A stretch of DNA of 64,000 nucleotides, taken from Forficula auricularia. Lineage: Eukaryota; Arthropoda; Insecta; Dermaptera; Forficulidae. Within the stretch, counting starts at the first letter, position 1, and each line of letters starts with the position of its first letter. This document shows positions 22,401 through 33,426 of the stretch, piece by piece. The stretch is taken from positions 4,997,580-5,061,579 of the forward strand of contig JALMQS010000816.1 in the NCBI GenBank assembly GCA_024734495.1, given 5' to 3'. A program made the translations under genes and the position numbers. The notes below the pieces were generated by a model, which was not told the origin of the DNA, did not search any database, and saw nothing but the letters and a program-made list of their open reading frames with translations.

Positions 22401-22856
22401 AAAAAAATATTATCCTCTGAGAGCCATTTACTTTCCCTACACCATTGCTATTTAGGGTGATGGAAGTCTTAAACGTACTTAAAATACACTATTTTTTTCA
22501 TGTTAAAAAATATCAGAAATGAGAACTTTTTCTAATTTCGAACGCGAGTCAGTGCTTTATTATCTACTTTTTAGTTTAACTTAACTATAAGGTAATAAAT
22601 GCAAAATATGATGGCTAGAAACATTCGAATTCTAGTTTTCACGTTTGCAAGACCTTTCTATTCCATTCCACTCCAATCAAGACTATTTCACTATTTAGTC
22701 TATATCTTGCAATATATCTGGATAATTATTTATGCAAATACTAATAAACTACTGTGTGCATCACTCTAATTGCCCTCTATACGGCTGGATGCCACCGAAG
22801 CTCTCCTGCAGGCCTGCCCTAATATCACTGAATTCACACAAAAATTTGTATTTATT

Positions 22857-23267
22857 TTATAGGAGTTGGGAGGAAATAAAGAATAGATTTCAGGAATTAT
22901 GTAAAGCTGATCATAGAAAAAAGATTCGTAAGCCAAGATTCTTGAAAAATATCGGTTTGCATTCATTTGTAGGATCTAGCATTGATTTGTGGAACTGTCT
23001 ATCTGTTACTACTTGGGATTATAGTCCTCTGCCCCCTATGATTAAGTCAATTATAAATTTTGTCAAGTTCTAATGTCCTAAAGTTGTGCAAAATTTTATT
23101 TAGTTCTCACAAGCAGAGATTACCTGAGGTGGAGAGAGGTCATACCATCCTTGTTAAGGTTTTCACTAGGTTTCTTTAACAACTTATGGCAAATACCAGG
23201 ATGGCTAATGCGTTGTTTGGTCCTGGTACCGGGTTTTTGCACAGAACTATTTAAATTACGTTTTGTC
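22857..23267 (+). mobile_element. LINE family B 3' end, copy 2
   Basis: Matches 24225-24620 closely. It begins with codons for RSWEEIKNRFQEL and continues KKIRKPRFLKNIG, FVGSSIDLWNCLS and PPMIKSIINFVKF before a stop at 23071-23073, then about 190 bp of 3' UTR. The upstream part 22732-22856 is not LINE-like. The extreme 3' end is missing. A 5'-truncated dead copy. DNA from 22401 to 22856 is unremarkable. Confidence 0.75.
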
Positions 23268-23369
23268 TCAAACCAGGGGTTAGAATCCTTTTTCCAAATT
23301 AACTGATTTTTAGGGAGCATAGTTTTCTAGACCGTTCTGTATTGCCTAGTGAAAGGCATTAAAATAGTT

Positions 23370-23580
23370 TTTTTTTTTTATTTATTTAATGTCACTGGGA
23401 ACAAAGCCCATTTAGACAGCACATAAGTAGAGTGTTAGTAGGGTTAGTGAGGGAGCCGAGTTTTCAGCCGGTATAAATTTTTATTTGCCATCTAGGATCG
23501 AACCCCGGACCTCCACTTCAACATCGTCATAATCGATCGATGCCGAAGTGCGTTAGCTGACAGAGCTACCCGACTCCCTT
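23370..23580 (-). mobile_element. tRNA-derived SINE with perfect 12-bp target duplication
   Basis: On the minus strand the head reads GGGAGTCGGGTAGCTCTGTC (A box TAGCTCTGTCAGCTAACG) and about 55 bp later GGTTCGATCC (B box), the internal RNA polymerase III promoter of a tRNA-like head. The body follows and the tail is AAATAAATAAAAAAAAAA. The element is bounded on both sides by the direct repeat ATTAAAATAGTT (23358-23369 and 23581-23592), a hallmark of LINE-mediated insertion. The A/T tail resembles that of the LINE remnant at 14.55 kb, a possible partner. Confidence 0.88.
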
Positions 23581-23879
23581 ATTAAAATAGTTACTTTATA
23601 AACAACAATTCTGGTTTTAAAATGCCTTAGGAGTTTTAAAAAGTCATTTTCAAAATGCGTTGCCAAATATGCGATTTAAAATAAATCAATTATTCTAAAT
23701 TAAGCTATTTGATTTATATTTAAACCAGCTCTCGATTGGTTCGTTCTTCATGAGTTGGTTTATGAGTGGGTCAGGTGAATGAATGAATGAATTTTCTGCT
23801 TTATAAAAATGAGAAAGAATTGCCTTTTTCGTTATGTATAGTAGTATGTGCTGTGACACTTCTTTGGCATACATATTCA

Positions 23880-24840
23880 GGGAAATTTAAAGTGGGATAT
23901 GCATATTAGTTATATAGTCAATAAGGCTTATAGAGAATTGGAGATGTTTGGCAGAATTTTGAAGCGTACATCTAGAGTAGTTAAGTCAAAAGTTTATTTA
24001 ACTTATGTAAGACCTAATTTAGTGTATTGTTCGGTGGTTTGGGACAAACATCCGCGACGATTTGAGAGAAAAATTAATATGGTACAAAGGAGGGCGGCTA
24101 GATTTGTTTTTGGTAAATTTGATAGGTTTAGTAGTGTCACTTCAATGATTAATGAATTCGATGGACTAGCTTATTGGAGAGAAGGGAATGGGCTAAAGTA
24201 AAAATGATTTTCAAAGCGTATAAGGGTTTTAGGAGTTGGGAGGAAATAACGAATAGATTTCAGGAACCAAGTAATTTAGGTACAGTTCATCATAGAAAAA
24301 AGATTCGTAAGCCAAGATTCTTGAAAAATATCGGTCATTGATTTGTGGAATAGTCTCTCTGTTACTACTTGGAATTATAGTCTTCTGCTCCCTATGATTA
24401 AGTCAATTATAAATTTTTTCAAGTCCTAATGTCCTAGAGTTGTGCAAAATTTTATTTAGTTCTCACAAATAGAGATTACCTGAGGTAGAGAGAGGTCATA
24501 CCATCCTTGTTAAGGTTTTGACCAGGTTTCTTTAACAACTTATGGCAAAAACCAGGATGGCTAATGCGTCTTTTGGTCCTGGAATCGGGTTTTTGCGCAG
24601 AATTATTTAAATTACGTTTTGTCTTTTGATGGAAATCTATGATCATGTTATTTGTTAATGAGCATACATTTCTATTTTTTTTTCTTTCTTGTTTGTTAAT
24701 TGTTAATTTCTTGTAAATGATTAATATTGAGGTTTATTAATTTCTGTAGTTAATTTGTATTGATGTTTGATTGACCTAGCCACCGAGGAATTGTTCCTCT
24801 AAGCAGGTCGAGTAATAAAGATTTATTTATTTTATTTTAT
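23880..24840 (+). pseudogene. LINE family B, ORF2 C-terminal part and complete 3' end
   Basis: The frame at 23899-24201 encodes the thumb/C-terminal region of a jockey/CR1-like ORF2 (KAYRELEMFGRILKRT, then YLTYVRPNLVYCSVVWD, then MVQRRAARFVFGKF). After a frameshift it continues FRSWEEITNRFQE, KKIRKPRFLKNIG and PPMIKSIINFFKS with a stop near 24427. The 3' UTR of about 390 bp ends GCCACCGAGGAATTGTTCC, TAAGCAGGTCGAGTAATAAA then a T/A-rich tail at about 24840. Endonuclease and reverse transcriptase core are absent here. Copies are at 4320-4717 and 22857-23267. Confidence 0.85.
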
Positions 24841-24869
24841 CATTGTGTTTAAAAATGTCTGAAATATAA

Positions 24870-25060
24870 AAAAGTAATTTACAACCATGATTTTTTTCTT
24901 CCTGTGTGCATTCCTGTCTCTGCGATATCGACGATAACTCGAGAACGGAAAGTCGTAGAGAGTTTGTTCTGATACCAAAATGTTTGTATTTTCAATACGA
25001 AGAGTGTATTAGATTTTGGACACTAGTTTTAGAATTTTTGGGTACAAAAATTCAGAAAAC
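24870..25060 (+). repeat. Dispersed repeat, copy 3 (see 9130 and 20040)
   Basis: Shared landmarks are ACAACCATGATTTTT, AACTCGAGAACGGAAAGTCG, AAAATGTTTGTATTTTCAAT and TAGATTTTGG. No coding potential. Confidence 0.45.
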
Positions 25061-25185
25061 ATCATCTTTCATTTGAATAAATAAAAGGGCCTACCGAGTA
25101 TTGAACATTTTCTCTTTTCTCCCCGTTTTCACTAGTAATCTGCATTTCTTTAAAATCATCCTACCACTTTCCTCCTTTCAAAAAA

Positions 25186-26436
25186 GTCCACCGGAAACCC
25201 ATAAATACAACAGTAGAGTTCCTCAGTTGGAGTGCTTTGAAACAAAACTTCTTTTATTGACCAATCTTATTTGCTAATGTAATAATGCAGATTTGTTTAA
25301 TCCTAAGAACGTTACTTCGCATAAATAAGTATCTAGTACAAAATGGGAAAAAGTCTATTTAAGGCCATTTTAGAAATTGTTGGAAATTCTGCCTTAATCC
25401 CAAACCACAACTCATTCATACATTGGCACATCTACCTCTCTTCATTTATAAATATAATTTTTCTTATAATATTGATTATTAATCACAAGAAACATACAAA
25501 AACTGGATTGTTTCAGCAGTAAGTAAGTATATAAATGAATAACAATCCATCTGTAGCGGCCCGCTGTTGCTTTGGCTACGAGCTTTTAGACACGGCCGCT
25601 AGATGACTGTTGCGACACTTTGCATGACTGATAATATTTCAGTCATGTATTAAGTAAGGCAATTCGATCTCGACTAATCATCGAAGGAGGAGCCATCCAC
25701 CAACTAGTAGCTCCTCAGCCGCTAACTAAGCGGGTGGCGCCCAGCCGGCTCTTTACCAGAGACGAACATCGCCCTGACCAAATCATTGTTAGGCCCCCAC
25801 CAACTAGGGGGGGGAGCGGACACGCACCACCCACTCAACCGAGGCCCTAACAATCTGGTGACCCCGAAGTGATTGCTAAGCAAGTAGCTCTTGACCCACC
25901 AGCTAGGTGGATAGAGCCCTGCCCGGCTAACTAAGTCGGTAAAACAATCACCAAAAAAAGGAAAGCAAGGGTGTGATGTAGCGGCCCGCTGTTGCTTTGG
26001 CTAAGAGCTTTTAGACACGGCCGCTAGATGAGTCAGTCAGATCGTTGTGACACTTTTGCATGACTGAAAATATTTCAGTCATGTATTAAGTGAGGCAATT
26101 CGATCTCGACTGATCACCGAAGGAGGAGCCATCCACCAACTAGTAGCTCCTCGCCCGCTAACTAAGCGGGTGGCGCCCAGCCCGGTTTTTTACCAGGGAC
26201 GAACATCGGCCTGTTCAAATCATTGTTAGGTCCCCTCCAACTAGGAGGGGAGCGCGGACACGCACCACGCACTCAACCGAGGCCCTAACACTTCTACTGA
26301 AGTCTAAACTAAACTCATAAAAACAAATGAATAACTATATTGATCCACATTATTGCAAAATAAAATTTATAATTTTTTTAAATGCTTTTTTTTAGTTTTT
26401 TAAAATTTATCTTTATAATTGATTATTAAGAAAAAA
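25186..26436 (+). repeat. Dispersed repeat G, copy 2, split by a TRIM
   Basis: Same sequence as 17865-18360: GTCCACCGGAAACCCATAAA at the left, then ACTTCGCATAAATAAGTATC, AACAATCCATC, and after the TRIM TACTGAAGTCTAAACTAAAC onwards. The uninterrupted copy at 17.9 kb proves the insertion point. Confidence 0.75.
25552..26290 (+). mobile_element. TRIM (terminal-repeat retrotransposon in miniature)
   Basis: A 739-bp element made of two LTRs of 301 and 314 bp (25552-25852 and 25977-26290), each starting TGTAGCGGCCCGCTG and ending CCCTAACA, around only 124 bp of internal DNA. Three bases after LTR1 lies a primer binding site TGGTGACCCCGAAGTG. Just before LTR2 lies a purine-rich tract AAAAAAAGGAAAGCAAGGG. 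It encodes no protein and must use proteins of an autonomous LTR element. Flanks give a 4-bp duplication with one mismatch (CATC/CTTC). GC content far exceeds the host DNA. The LTRs differ at several sites (about 10 percent), so the insertion is not very recent. Confidence 0.88.
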
Positions 26437-26637
26437 TAGTCAAATTTTCATTAAGCCAGCATAAGGTGTCATATGAAGGTGGTAGCGAAATAAAATTGTA
26501 GAAAAGATTTTCAATAAAAAGAACACGCATTAAATATTAGGCATAATTCTTAAAAACATATTTCAAAGACCACAGCATTTTTTCAAAATTTACATTCCCG
26601 AATCGTATTCACCATTAAATAAAAATTATTAATATTA

Positions 26638-27195
26638 TTATTACTTTATCCAACGCGAAGCATGAGTAAAGTATTGTAATCGGTCTAGCGGCAAGCGCGA
26701 CTTTAAAGGGTCTCCAGGTAAAGACTACGCAACCCATGGTCTCAATTAATGTCACAAATTGTAGTATTTATTTAGGTCGAATTTCAGCACGTGACGGTTT
26801 TGCCAAAAATTACATGGAGTCTCGTCCAGAGGACACAAAGTTCCATCGATCAACAAACATTACTATTTTATTCAAGTACTTTTCAGTTTTTTCTAAATAT
26901 CTTGAAAAATTACTTAACCAATTTTGATGAAATGTAACATTGTAATTAAGTATCTCGAGAGCTACAAAAAGCTTATATAAAGTTTTTAGTAAAATTATAT
27001 TTTATAAAAATTAGGTACTATCTTACTCTAGAGGTCTAGAGTAAGACAGTACCTACTTTTTTTTTTAAATTCTTTATTATTTTATTTTAAACATGGACTG
27101 CAAATAGCCAGTAATATCTGTTTAATAATAATCGAATCAAAAATGACTTTGGATAAAGTTTAGCAACGATCTGTTGCAGTTTATTTTTAATATTG
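26638..27195 (+). repeat. TACTTTATCC repeat, copy 1
   Basis: Starts TACTTTATCCAACGCGAAGC and ends near TAGCAACGATCTGTTGCAG. A longer copy is at 42287-42990, an internal piece at 45486-45760, and end pieces at 46835, 48345 and (inverted) 29662. Both ends contain ACTTTATCCA in inverted orientation, which suggests a DNA transposon, but no transposase is seen. The frame at 26736-26927 crosses it and has no recognisable domain. Confidence 0.55.
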
Positions 27196-28838
27196 GGAAA
27201 ACATTTCTCACTATGCCACAAAGAATTAATTATATTTATTTTTTACTTTTTATGGGGCTAAAAAGTTTAAGAAAAGCTGCACTAAACTAAACACGAATGT
27301 CAAATAATTATTTTAAATAGGGATCGAGAATTCTTTGTAAATTAAACAAAATAAAATAATTACAAATATATAATTCCAGCAGAAGACACACTCTTTTATT
27401 GTCTCCTTCAAAATAAAATGAATCAAAAGAATCAAGAAAACGATTTTAATATAAATTATAGCGAAAATCCCTCTTATGACGGGAAGGGGAATCTCGAAAA
27501 TCTAGACTGATAAAATAATTAACATGAAAGTTTGAGTAACTTTTTTTGAAAATTAGATAATTTTTTTTTTTTTAATTACAATTCTCGGTGAAAACCAAAT
27601 ATATCAAGAAAGAATTTAATTAGGGTCAAAAATCCAAGATTTTAGTAGAATATATTTTTACATTGGATATCAGAGGGCTTCGTTCCCTCAGGACTAATTA
27701 AGTTTCTAGATTTTTTTGCCCAGTCTCGATTTTTGTAAGGCATTGTTCTGTTTTAATTTTTATTAATACTTTTTTTATTAACTTTACATGAGTCCCTTGA
27801 GCCTATCTCCTTGTAGGTTAGATCTTGGGCGTTAGCCAGGTTTGAGAGCGAGAAGCTTGACTGATCGGAACATGTCTGTCTATATGACTGTCTGTCTATT
27901 TCTCTGTCTGTCTCTGTATTGTAAAATATTTAGTTTCGATTTTGTCAATACTTCCTTAGGAATAAGTAGAAAAATGGCAACAGTGCAGCAAAATAATCCC
28001 TTTAATGTTAAATAAGGGATAGTTAACCCTTCCATGGGGATGAAGAATGTTCACAAAAATCAAACCATGTCATATTGTATACTTTTCTTTGCAATTATTT
28101 TATAATTTACAGGAAAAATTCCCTATATGACAAGCTTAATTAATGGTCATTATCTAAGAGCATTGGGAATATTTATATGAAAATTTTATTTACTTAACTA
28201 ATCATGCATTAAGATGCCAGAAGATATGAAAGTAATGAGGGCCTCCAGGAGACGTAAGGTCTTTGCCCCCTCGCCCTAGATTAAATATTATTCATTATGA
28301 ATTCTTTTCACAAATGCTTTGGTAATTACTTCGTTAGATTTTCAAATTTTAACAATTTCACCGACTAAAACCATCAAAATTGTGTATCGTTTAAATACTA
28401 TAAATTAGATACCTACATTTCAAAGTGTCGTTAGCTACAGAAATAAATTTTTTTAATGGATTACTAAGTAATTTATGCATTTTCTTCTGCTGCTTAACCA
28501 AAAAATGTCTATTCTGAAAAAATTTTGCTGACCCCTAGAAAAAAATTAAAAAATTTGTAATAATACTGGCGTGCAGTTTAGATATTGCTTACGCCATTGA
28601 TTAAATCCATAAATTACTAGTCCAAATAATTTTACTTGAATTAAATTTTTCCTGGAACTTTGGCTAAAAACATTGCTCTCTAATAAACATTTCGGAATAT
28701 CGTACTTTATTTTGGTATTTCAGTTGCCGAAAGAAGCAACAGTTGTTGATTTATAATAGCTAATAAATAAAGCAGAAATGTGTGTGATCTGAATTAAATT
28801 CACATCCGATCAGAAATTCCAATTATATTAATAATGCA
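27196..28838. other. AT-rich region with small repeat fragments, no gene seen
   Basis: At 27360-27415 lies a 50-bp fragment of the 13.0 kb palindrome family (CCAGCAGAAGACACACTC, TTTATTGTCTCCTTCAA). At 28725-28838 the motif GCCGAAAGAAGCAACAG begins a similar unit that leads into the next palindrome. A short CTGTCTGTCT-type run is near 27865-27915. The rest holds no gene or structure that I can identify. Confidence 0.4.
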
Positions 28839-29094
28839 ATTGGATGTTGATGAAGGCAGTCCAAGGTCGTTGTAAAAAATAAGACTATAACGGTTTTATT
28901 ATTTTACATTTATTCGATAACCGACGTTTCGGAGATTTACTCTCTCCTTCTTCAGGGTCATTGACTTTTCGTTACCCTGAAGAAGGAGAGAGTAAATCTC
29001 CGAAACGTCGGTTATCAAATAAATGTAAAATAATAAAACCGTTATAGTCTTATTTTTTACAACCACCTTGGACTGCCTTCATCAACATCCAATT
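28839..29094. repeat. 256-bp near-perfect palindrome with hammerhead-like motif on both strands
   Basis: Left arm runs ATTGGATGTTGATGAAGGCA through AATAAAACCGTTATAG-type sequence and the right arm is its complement, ending GCCTTCATCAACATCCAAT. Only about 15 bases at the centre (near 28966) are unpaired, and arms match almost perfectly, so it is recent or maintained. Each arm holds CCCTGAAGAAGGAGA, a loop, then TCTCCGAAACGTCGG. The flank ACCAGTCCGTCTCC at 29106 recurs in related form at 11640. Confidence 0.85.
28971..29016 (+). ncRNA. Hammerhead-like ribozyme motif (candidate)
   Basis: The order is a short upstream strand GTTACC, CTGAAGA (matching the hammerhead core CUGANGA, where position 7 is free), a 5-bp hairpin GGAGA/TCTCC, then GAAACGTC and GGTTATC, which can pair with the upstream strand through CC-GG and A-T. 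GAAACGTC lacks a normal third stem. Its ACGT could pair only between two molecules, as in the small Penelope-associated hammerhead variants reported to act as dimers. One extra A precedes the hairpin relative to the strict core. A mirror copy is at 28915-28960 on the minus strand, where the closing stem is 4 bp. Cleavage activity is unproven. Confidence 0.4.
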
Positions 29095-30719
29095 CCATAT
29101 TTATACCAGTCCGTCTCCTAAAGAAAAACGCTATCAATATATTGATAATAAAACAAGTGAAATAAAAAATAATCAAGATGTAATTATGATAGGAGTGAAT
29201 ATGAAGACAAAAAAGCCTTCGAAACTATAAGATCAAATTAAAATGTCTATATTTGTATGTTATTTCTGCATATTTATTTACTTCATGTCCTTTTCATTAA
29301 TCATGTTCTTTTTGATTTATTCCAATATATCGTATTCCAGTTTCATTTCATTTTCTAAGAACGAAAAAGACAAATTACTTTTTATTTTTTATTTTAAAAT
29401 GAACATTTTTTTAAAATACTTTTTACGCGAGCTAGATTTATCGCATCATTGACCCCGGTACGCAATTTCAACAGAGACAAGAAAGAAACTAATGGCATTT
29501 AATTACTTCGAATGAAATTTGAAATAAATTGATTATCAAGGGATTACAAAGGATATTGATAATTGGATAAGACTGGTTTGCCTTTCAATAAAATATCAAA
29601 ATTGATTTGACGATTAATTGAAAAAAAAAAAAAAAAATCTGAAATAGATAATCGGGGCGATAAGCTGCTTCGCATTGGATAAAGTAATAATAATAATAAT
29701 AAATAAATAAGTCGATTCATTACTAGGGTGACCAAACTGTGAGTAATACAGATTTTAAAAACGAGAAATGCTTATTGACTAGTCCTGCCCCTCAGGCAAC
29801 CAACCAATCGCCAAGCTTTCTGAAAGTCACGAGACAAGCCATATGAGTTTCCTAGATACGAAAGAGTAGTTCCAAGGATCGGATCTTCTTTTGCCACCAA
29901 ATTATAGAGTTCTCTTTCAAGCACGTGACTGATTACTAGAACGTCATGGGGCGGGCTTGGCGTTAAGCTCAGTTAGCTAATGGATGAAATTCAACGACCA
30001 TGAGGCCACAACTAACAAACTGGTGGCCCGCCTGAGCTCATCATAAGCCCCTCCGGGGGGATAACGAGCGTAGTTAGGTAATATTCATTTTTATCCTAGT
30101 TTCAGTTCTACTTTGGCGCTACATTTTAATAAAATTTTTAAACATTTCAATCATTTTCTTTGCCTCCGCCCCCTAATATAACAATAATAATTCATATCAT
30201 AAATGGAAGAGTTGCGTTCAATATCTAAAAGCGAAATACCTAGAAAACAGGACAGGAGGAATGTGGAACAAATTTTGTTTAGATAGGTACATTGTAAAAC
30301 CTTGCGTAAACTATTACTTTAAAAATCTAAAGTCCAAAAAGAGAGTGGGGAGGTGCTAAAATTAAAATAAAAAGTGTTAAAATTCTATAATCTTTTTCAG
30401 ATCTGAACCATATGTTACACATTAGAAAATAGCATGATAATTTGGAAGGGAAACTGTTGAGGATCCCTCAGAGCCTCAGGGGTTTGGGAGTCAGAACCCC
30501 CCCCCCCCCCTACCCCCAAGTGCAGGGCTCATAGGATGCAAGACAAACCGTTTCTTATGCCAAACTAATCGTAATTAAATATATTTCATATGTTTAATCA
30601 AGAATTATGTTCTTTTTTAAGTTCTTGAAGTATACCTATTTGTTTTAATAAAAAAAAATTCCCACTAAATATTTTGCTTTATGGATTGACCCCCCCCCCC
30701 CCCATGAAAATTTTCTGGC
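29095..30719. other. AT-rich region, no gene recognised
   Basis: Includes an inverted end of the TACTTTATCC repeat at about 29662-29690 (GCTTCGCATTGGATAAAGTA), a GC-richer patch at 29760-30070 with no recognisable content, and two C14 runs at 30497-30510 and 30690-30703. Frames on both strands are short and low-complexity. Confidence 0.4.
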
Positions 30720-30954
30720 TAGAGCCCTGGGATCCCTAGTCGCCGCCCGCCGATGGGCCTATTGTGCCCGATAAGGCACGCCTATAACAGCTAGACTTCT
30801 ACTTCAGTCGGCGGGGGGTGATTGTAAAATATTTTATTACATTTTGCCCTGTTCTCAATCTTGACAATACCAGTGGTGAACTGGGGGGAACACCGGAGTC
30901 CAGATGGCGTAGCCCCCTGGCCCGTAATATTCTCGCCGAAAGCGGGCTTCATAG

Positions 30955-31165
30955 CTGGTAATGTATAAAGAGAGGGGTCACCCCCTTTGTATCAACTACC
31001 CTCTGAATTGAGGTTTCAAAAAGTAATTTTTTTCGAGATATTCAAACAAAAATATATATTTCAAAGACTTTATAAAATATACTATTTAAAATGAGTTTAA
31101 TTTTTTGAAAATTAATATTTTTTTCCCTTGAAAATCTCAATCAAGTTGATAAGGGTAGGTACTCA
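30955..31165 (+). repeat. Single dispersed monomer of the 179-bp tandem repeat
   Basis: One unit of the array at 36060-36900, with CCCCCTTTGTATCAACTACC, TTCGAGATATTCAAAC, TACTATTTAAAATGAGTTT and CAAGTTGATAAGGGT. It is 5 kb from the array. Upstream 30720-30954 is a GC-richer stretch (GTCGCCGCCCGCCGATGGGC) with no assignment. Confidence 0.65.
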
Positions 31166-32498
31166 CTCACAGTCAAAGCCGATGAACTTAGAAAGATGAA
31201 ATTTGGAGTGTATATTCTTTCAATGATTTATTGTTGAGAAAGAAGGAATTTTTTGAAATTCGAACTCTAAAGTGGGGGAAGAACTTGCTCATTAATTTAC
31301 TTTTTCATGGTTTTAGAAAGGAGCCAAATGATAGCGAAAAGACAGTAATTGGCAACATTTGACGGATCCCCCTTTTTTTTAATTGGTTCAATTTTTGTTA
31401 TTTTTCAGCTCTCCGGAATTGTGCCAGAAGTCTATAAGGGCTTGAAAATTTTTGAAATAATTGGAGCAAGTTTAGGAAGGAATTTTTTATTACAAAAATG
31501 GCTAGAATATTGCTTGAGTCGGCGGCTGAATCGAATTTTAAATTCTTAATTACCTTTAATATTATTGGAATCCTGAATTAAATATCGGACACAATGTTAG
31601 TGCTGGTGATATAAGACGGAGGGTCATGTCCCTTTCCGTCTAAGCTGGGATTGGATGCGAATAAGAATGAAGCGAATGCTTCTGCTTTGTCTTAAGATCG
31701 GCAGCAGTTGAGCCATTGGAAAGATTAAGGCGAGAAAACCAGGGTTTGCCAAATTACACCGGTAGACACAATTTTTTGTTCTGACTTCTGAATATCAAAT
31801 TTTGGTTTCTTCTACGTTACTAATAAAGAAAAAAATATTTTTTTTTGATCAAAGTTTGCTTTTGTAGAAGCCAGAGCAATTTTTCGAATTTTAAGAAAAA
31901 TGACTGATTTTTTCATAATTTTATAACAATCAGAAAATTTTTTATTGAACATCGAAGTCTTTTTAATTCAAGAATAATGATTAGTAATATCATACAAATG
32001 TAAAATAAGTTTCTTATGTTTGTATGGACTTTCTCGTATTAAAATCCAAATGTAATCTCCCATCATATTCTCGTTGTACTGTCCTTTGTAACGTTGTTCA
32101 AAGTCCAACACATCTTGCTGAAAACGCTCTCCTTGCTCGTCTGAGTTATGTATTTATATATTATATTTATTTAAATATTTTATTTATATATACATTTTTT
32201 TATATTTTATTTTATTTAATAAATATTTTATTGGTACATACGAAGTTTAAATTTACGATCATATGTATGGTGAAAGTCTCCCAATCCGCAATAAATCGCC
32301 CAATCTGGCAAGCCTGCGCTAGTAATATGCAATTTGATACCGTTTTGATCAAAGTGCTACCACTTGCTGCTCGTAAAATCAATTAAAATCTTACTTATCG
32401 ACGTAAAAAAGACAAAAGCAAGCTTGAAAAGCTAAGAATGGTGTTTTTCGATGCCTAGCATCAGAATTTATGGATTATAATTTTTATAAAAAAAAAAA
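31166..32498. other. AT-rich spacer, no gene seen
   Basis: Frames at 31349-31549 and 32024-32386 are present, but they have low-complexity or unremarkable composition and no recognisable domain. Confidence 0.35.
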
Positions 32499-33426
32499 AT
32501 AAAACCGACTTCAAAAAACTTAAATGCAACAAATAAAATAATAATAACTTAAAAATAAAACAAAATCCACTAAAAGGTATAAAATAATTATCTTATTTAG
32601 TTACAACTAAACGACAAAATATTAACATGAAATTACTTTTTGAAGTAGGGGCCAAACAAACTATACTTATAAGCGAGCGTACCCGCCAAACGTACTAAGT
32701 AAGATCCGTCAAGTGCGATTCATAAAATGTATAAGTTTGGCACCGACTTCAAAAAGTAATTTCATGTTAATATTTCGTCGTTTAATTATTTTATACCTTT
32801 TAGTGGATTTTATTTTATTTTTAAGTTATTATTATTTTATTTGTTGCATTTAAGTTTTTGAAGTCGGTTTTATTTTTTTTATAAAAATTATTTTTATTTT
32901 TCTCTTTTTAGTGATGTTATTAATAGTGACTTAATATAATACCTTGCATGCATCTCAGAAGAGAAAGCGCCAGGCGAATGAATCAGAATATCATAATGAA
33001 ATTCAATTCATAAATATAGAAATTATCGTTTGGGGGTTTTAAATGAATGTTATAAGATTTTTTTTATAAAAGATTTTATTTATGATAATTTCGATTATTT
33101 GCTCATAAGAATTGGAGATTTACGGTATTTCGTCGTTGATCCTATCATCGGAACTTGACCAAATTAATATGGCACCATCCCTAAGATACCCCCTTTCCAA
33201 TAATCCTCAAAATCGGTTGATAAACAAAGACGTTAGGCCTCAACAAACCTAACAAATAAGGTCTAATACCAATGAAAATAAACGGGACCAATCGGAAACT
33301 AGACTGAACCCAAATCAAAAAAAAATTTCAAAATCGGTTCACAATTGGCGGAGATATGAGGTAAGATACACAAAAAAAAAATCAGTCTAATTGAGAACCT
33401 CCTCCTTTTTTAAAGTCGGTTAAAAA
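32499..33426 (+). mobile_element. CCGACTTC element, copy 2
   Basis: About 930 bp with the same order as copy 1: terminal palindrome (32499-32880), then TAGTGATGTTATTAATAGTG, a degraded short frame, TCGGAAACTAGACTGAACCC, and the right end CCTCCTCCTTTTTTAAAGTC with GGTTAAAA. By eye about 90 percent identical to copy 1 over the palindrome, and no transposase. Confidence 0.7.

Noticed and set aside
23370..23580. A tRNA gene (A and B boxes visible)
   Set aside because: The head is degenerate and fused to a SINE body with an A-rich tail and a target duplication.
25552..26290. Plant-type retrozyme (LTR element with hammerhead in the LTR)
   Set aside because: The LTRs hold hairpins such as CATGACTGA..TCAGTCATG, but I could not find a CTGANGA...GAAA core, so plain TRIM is the better call.
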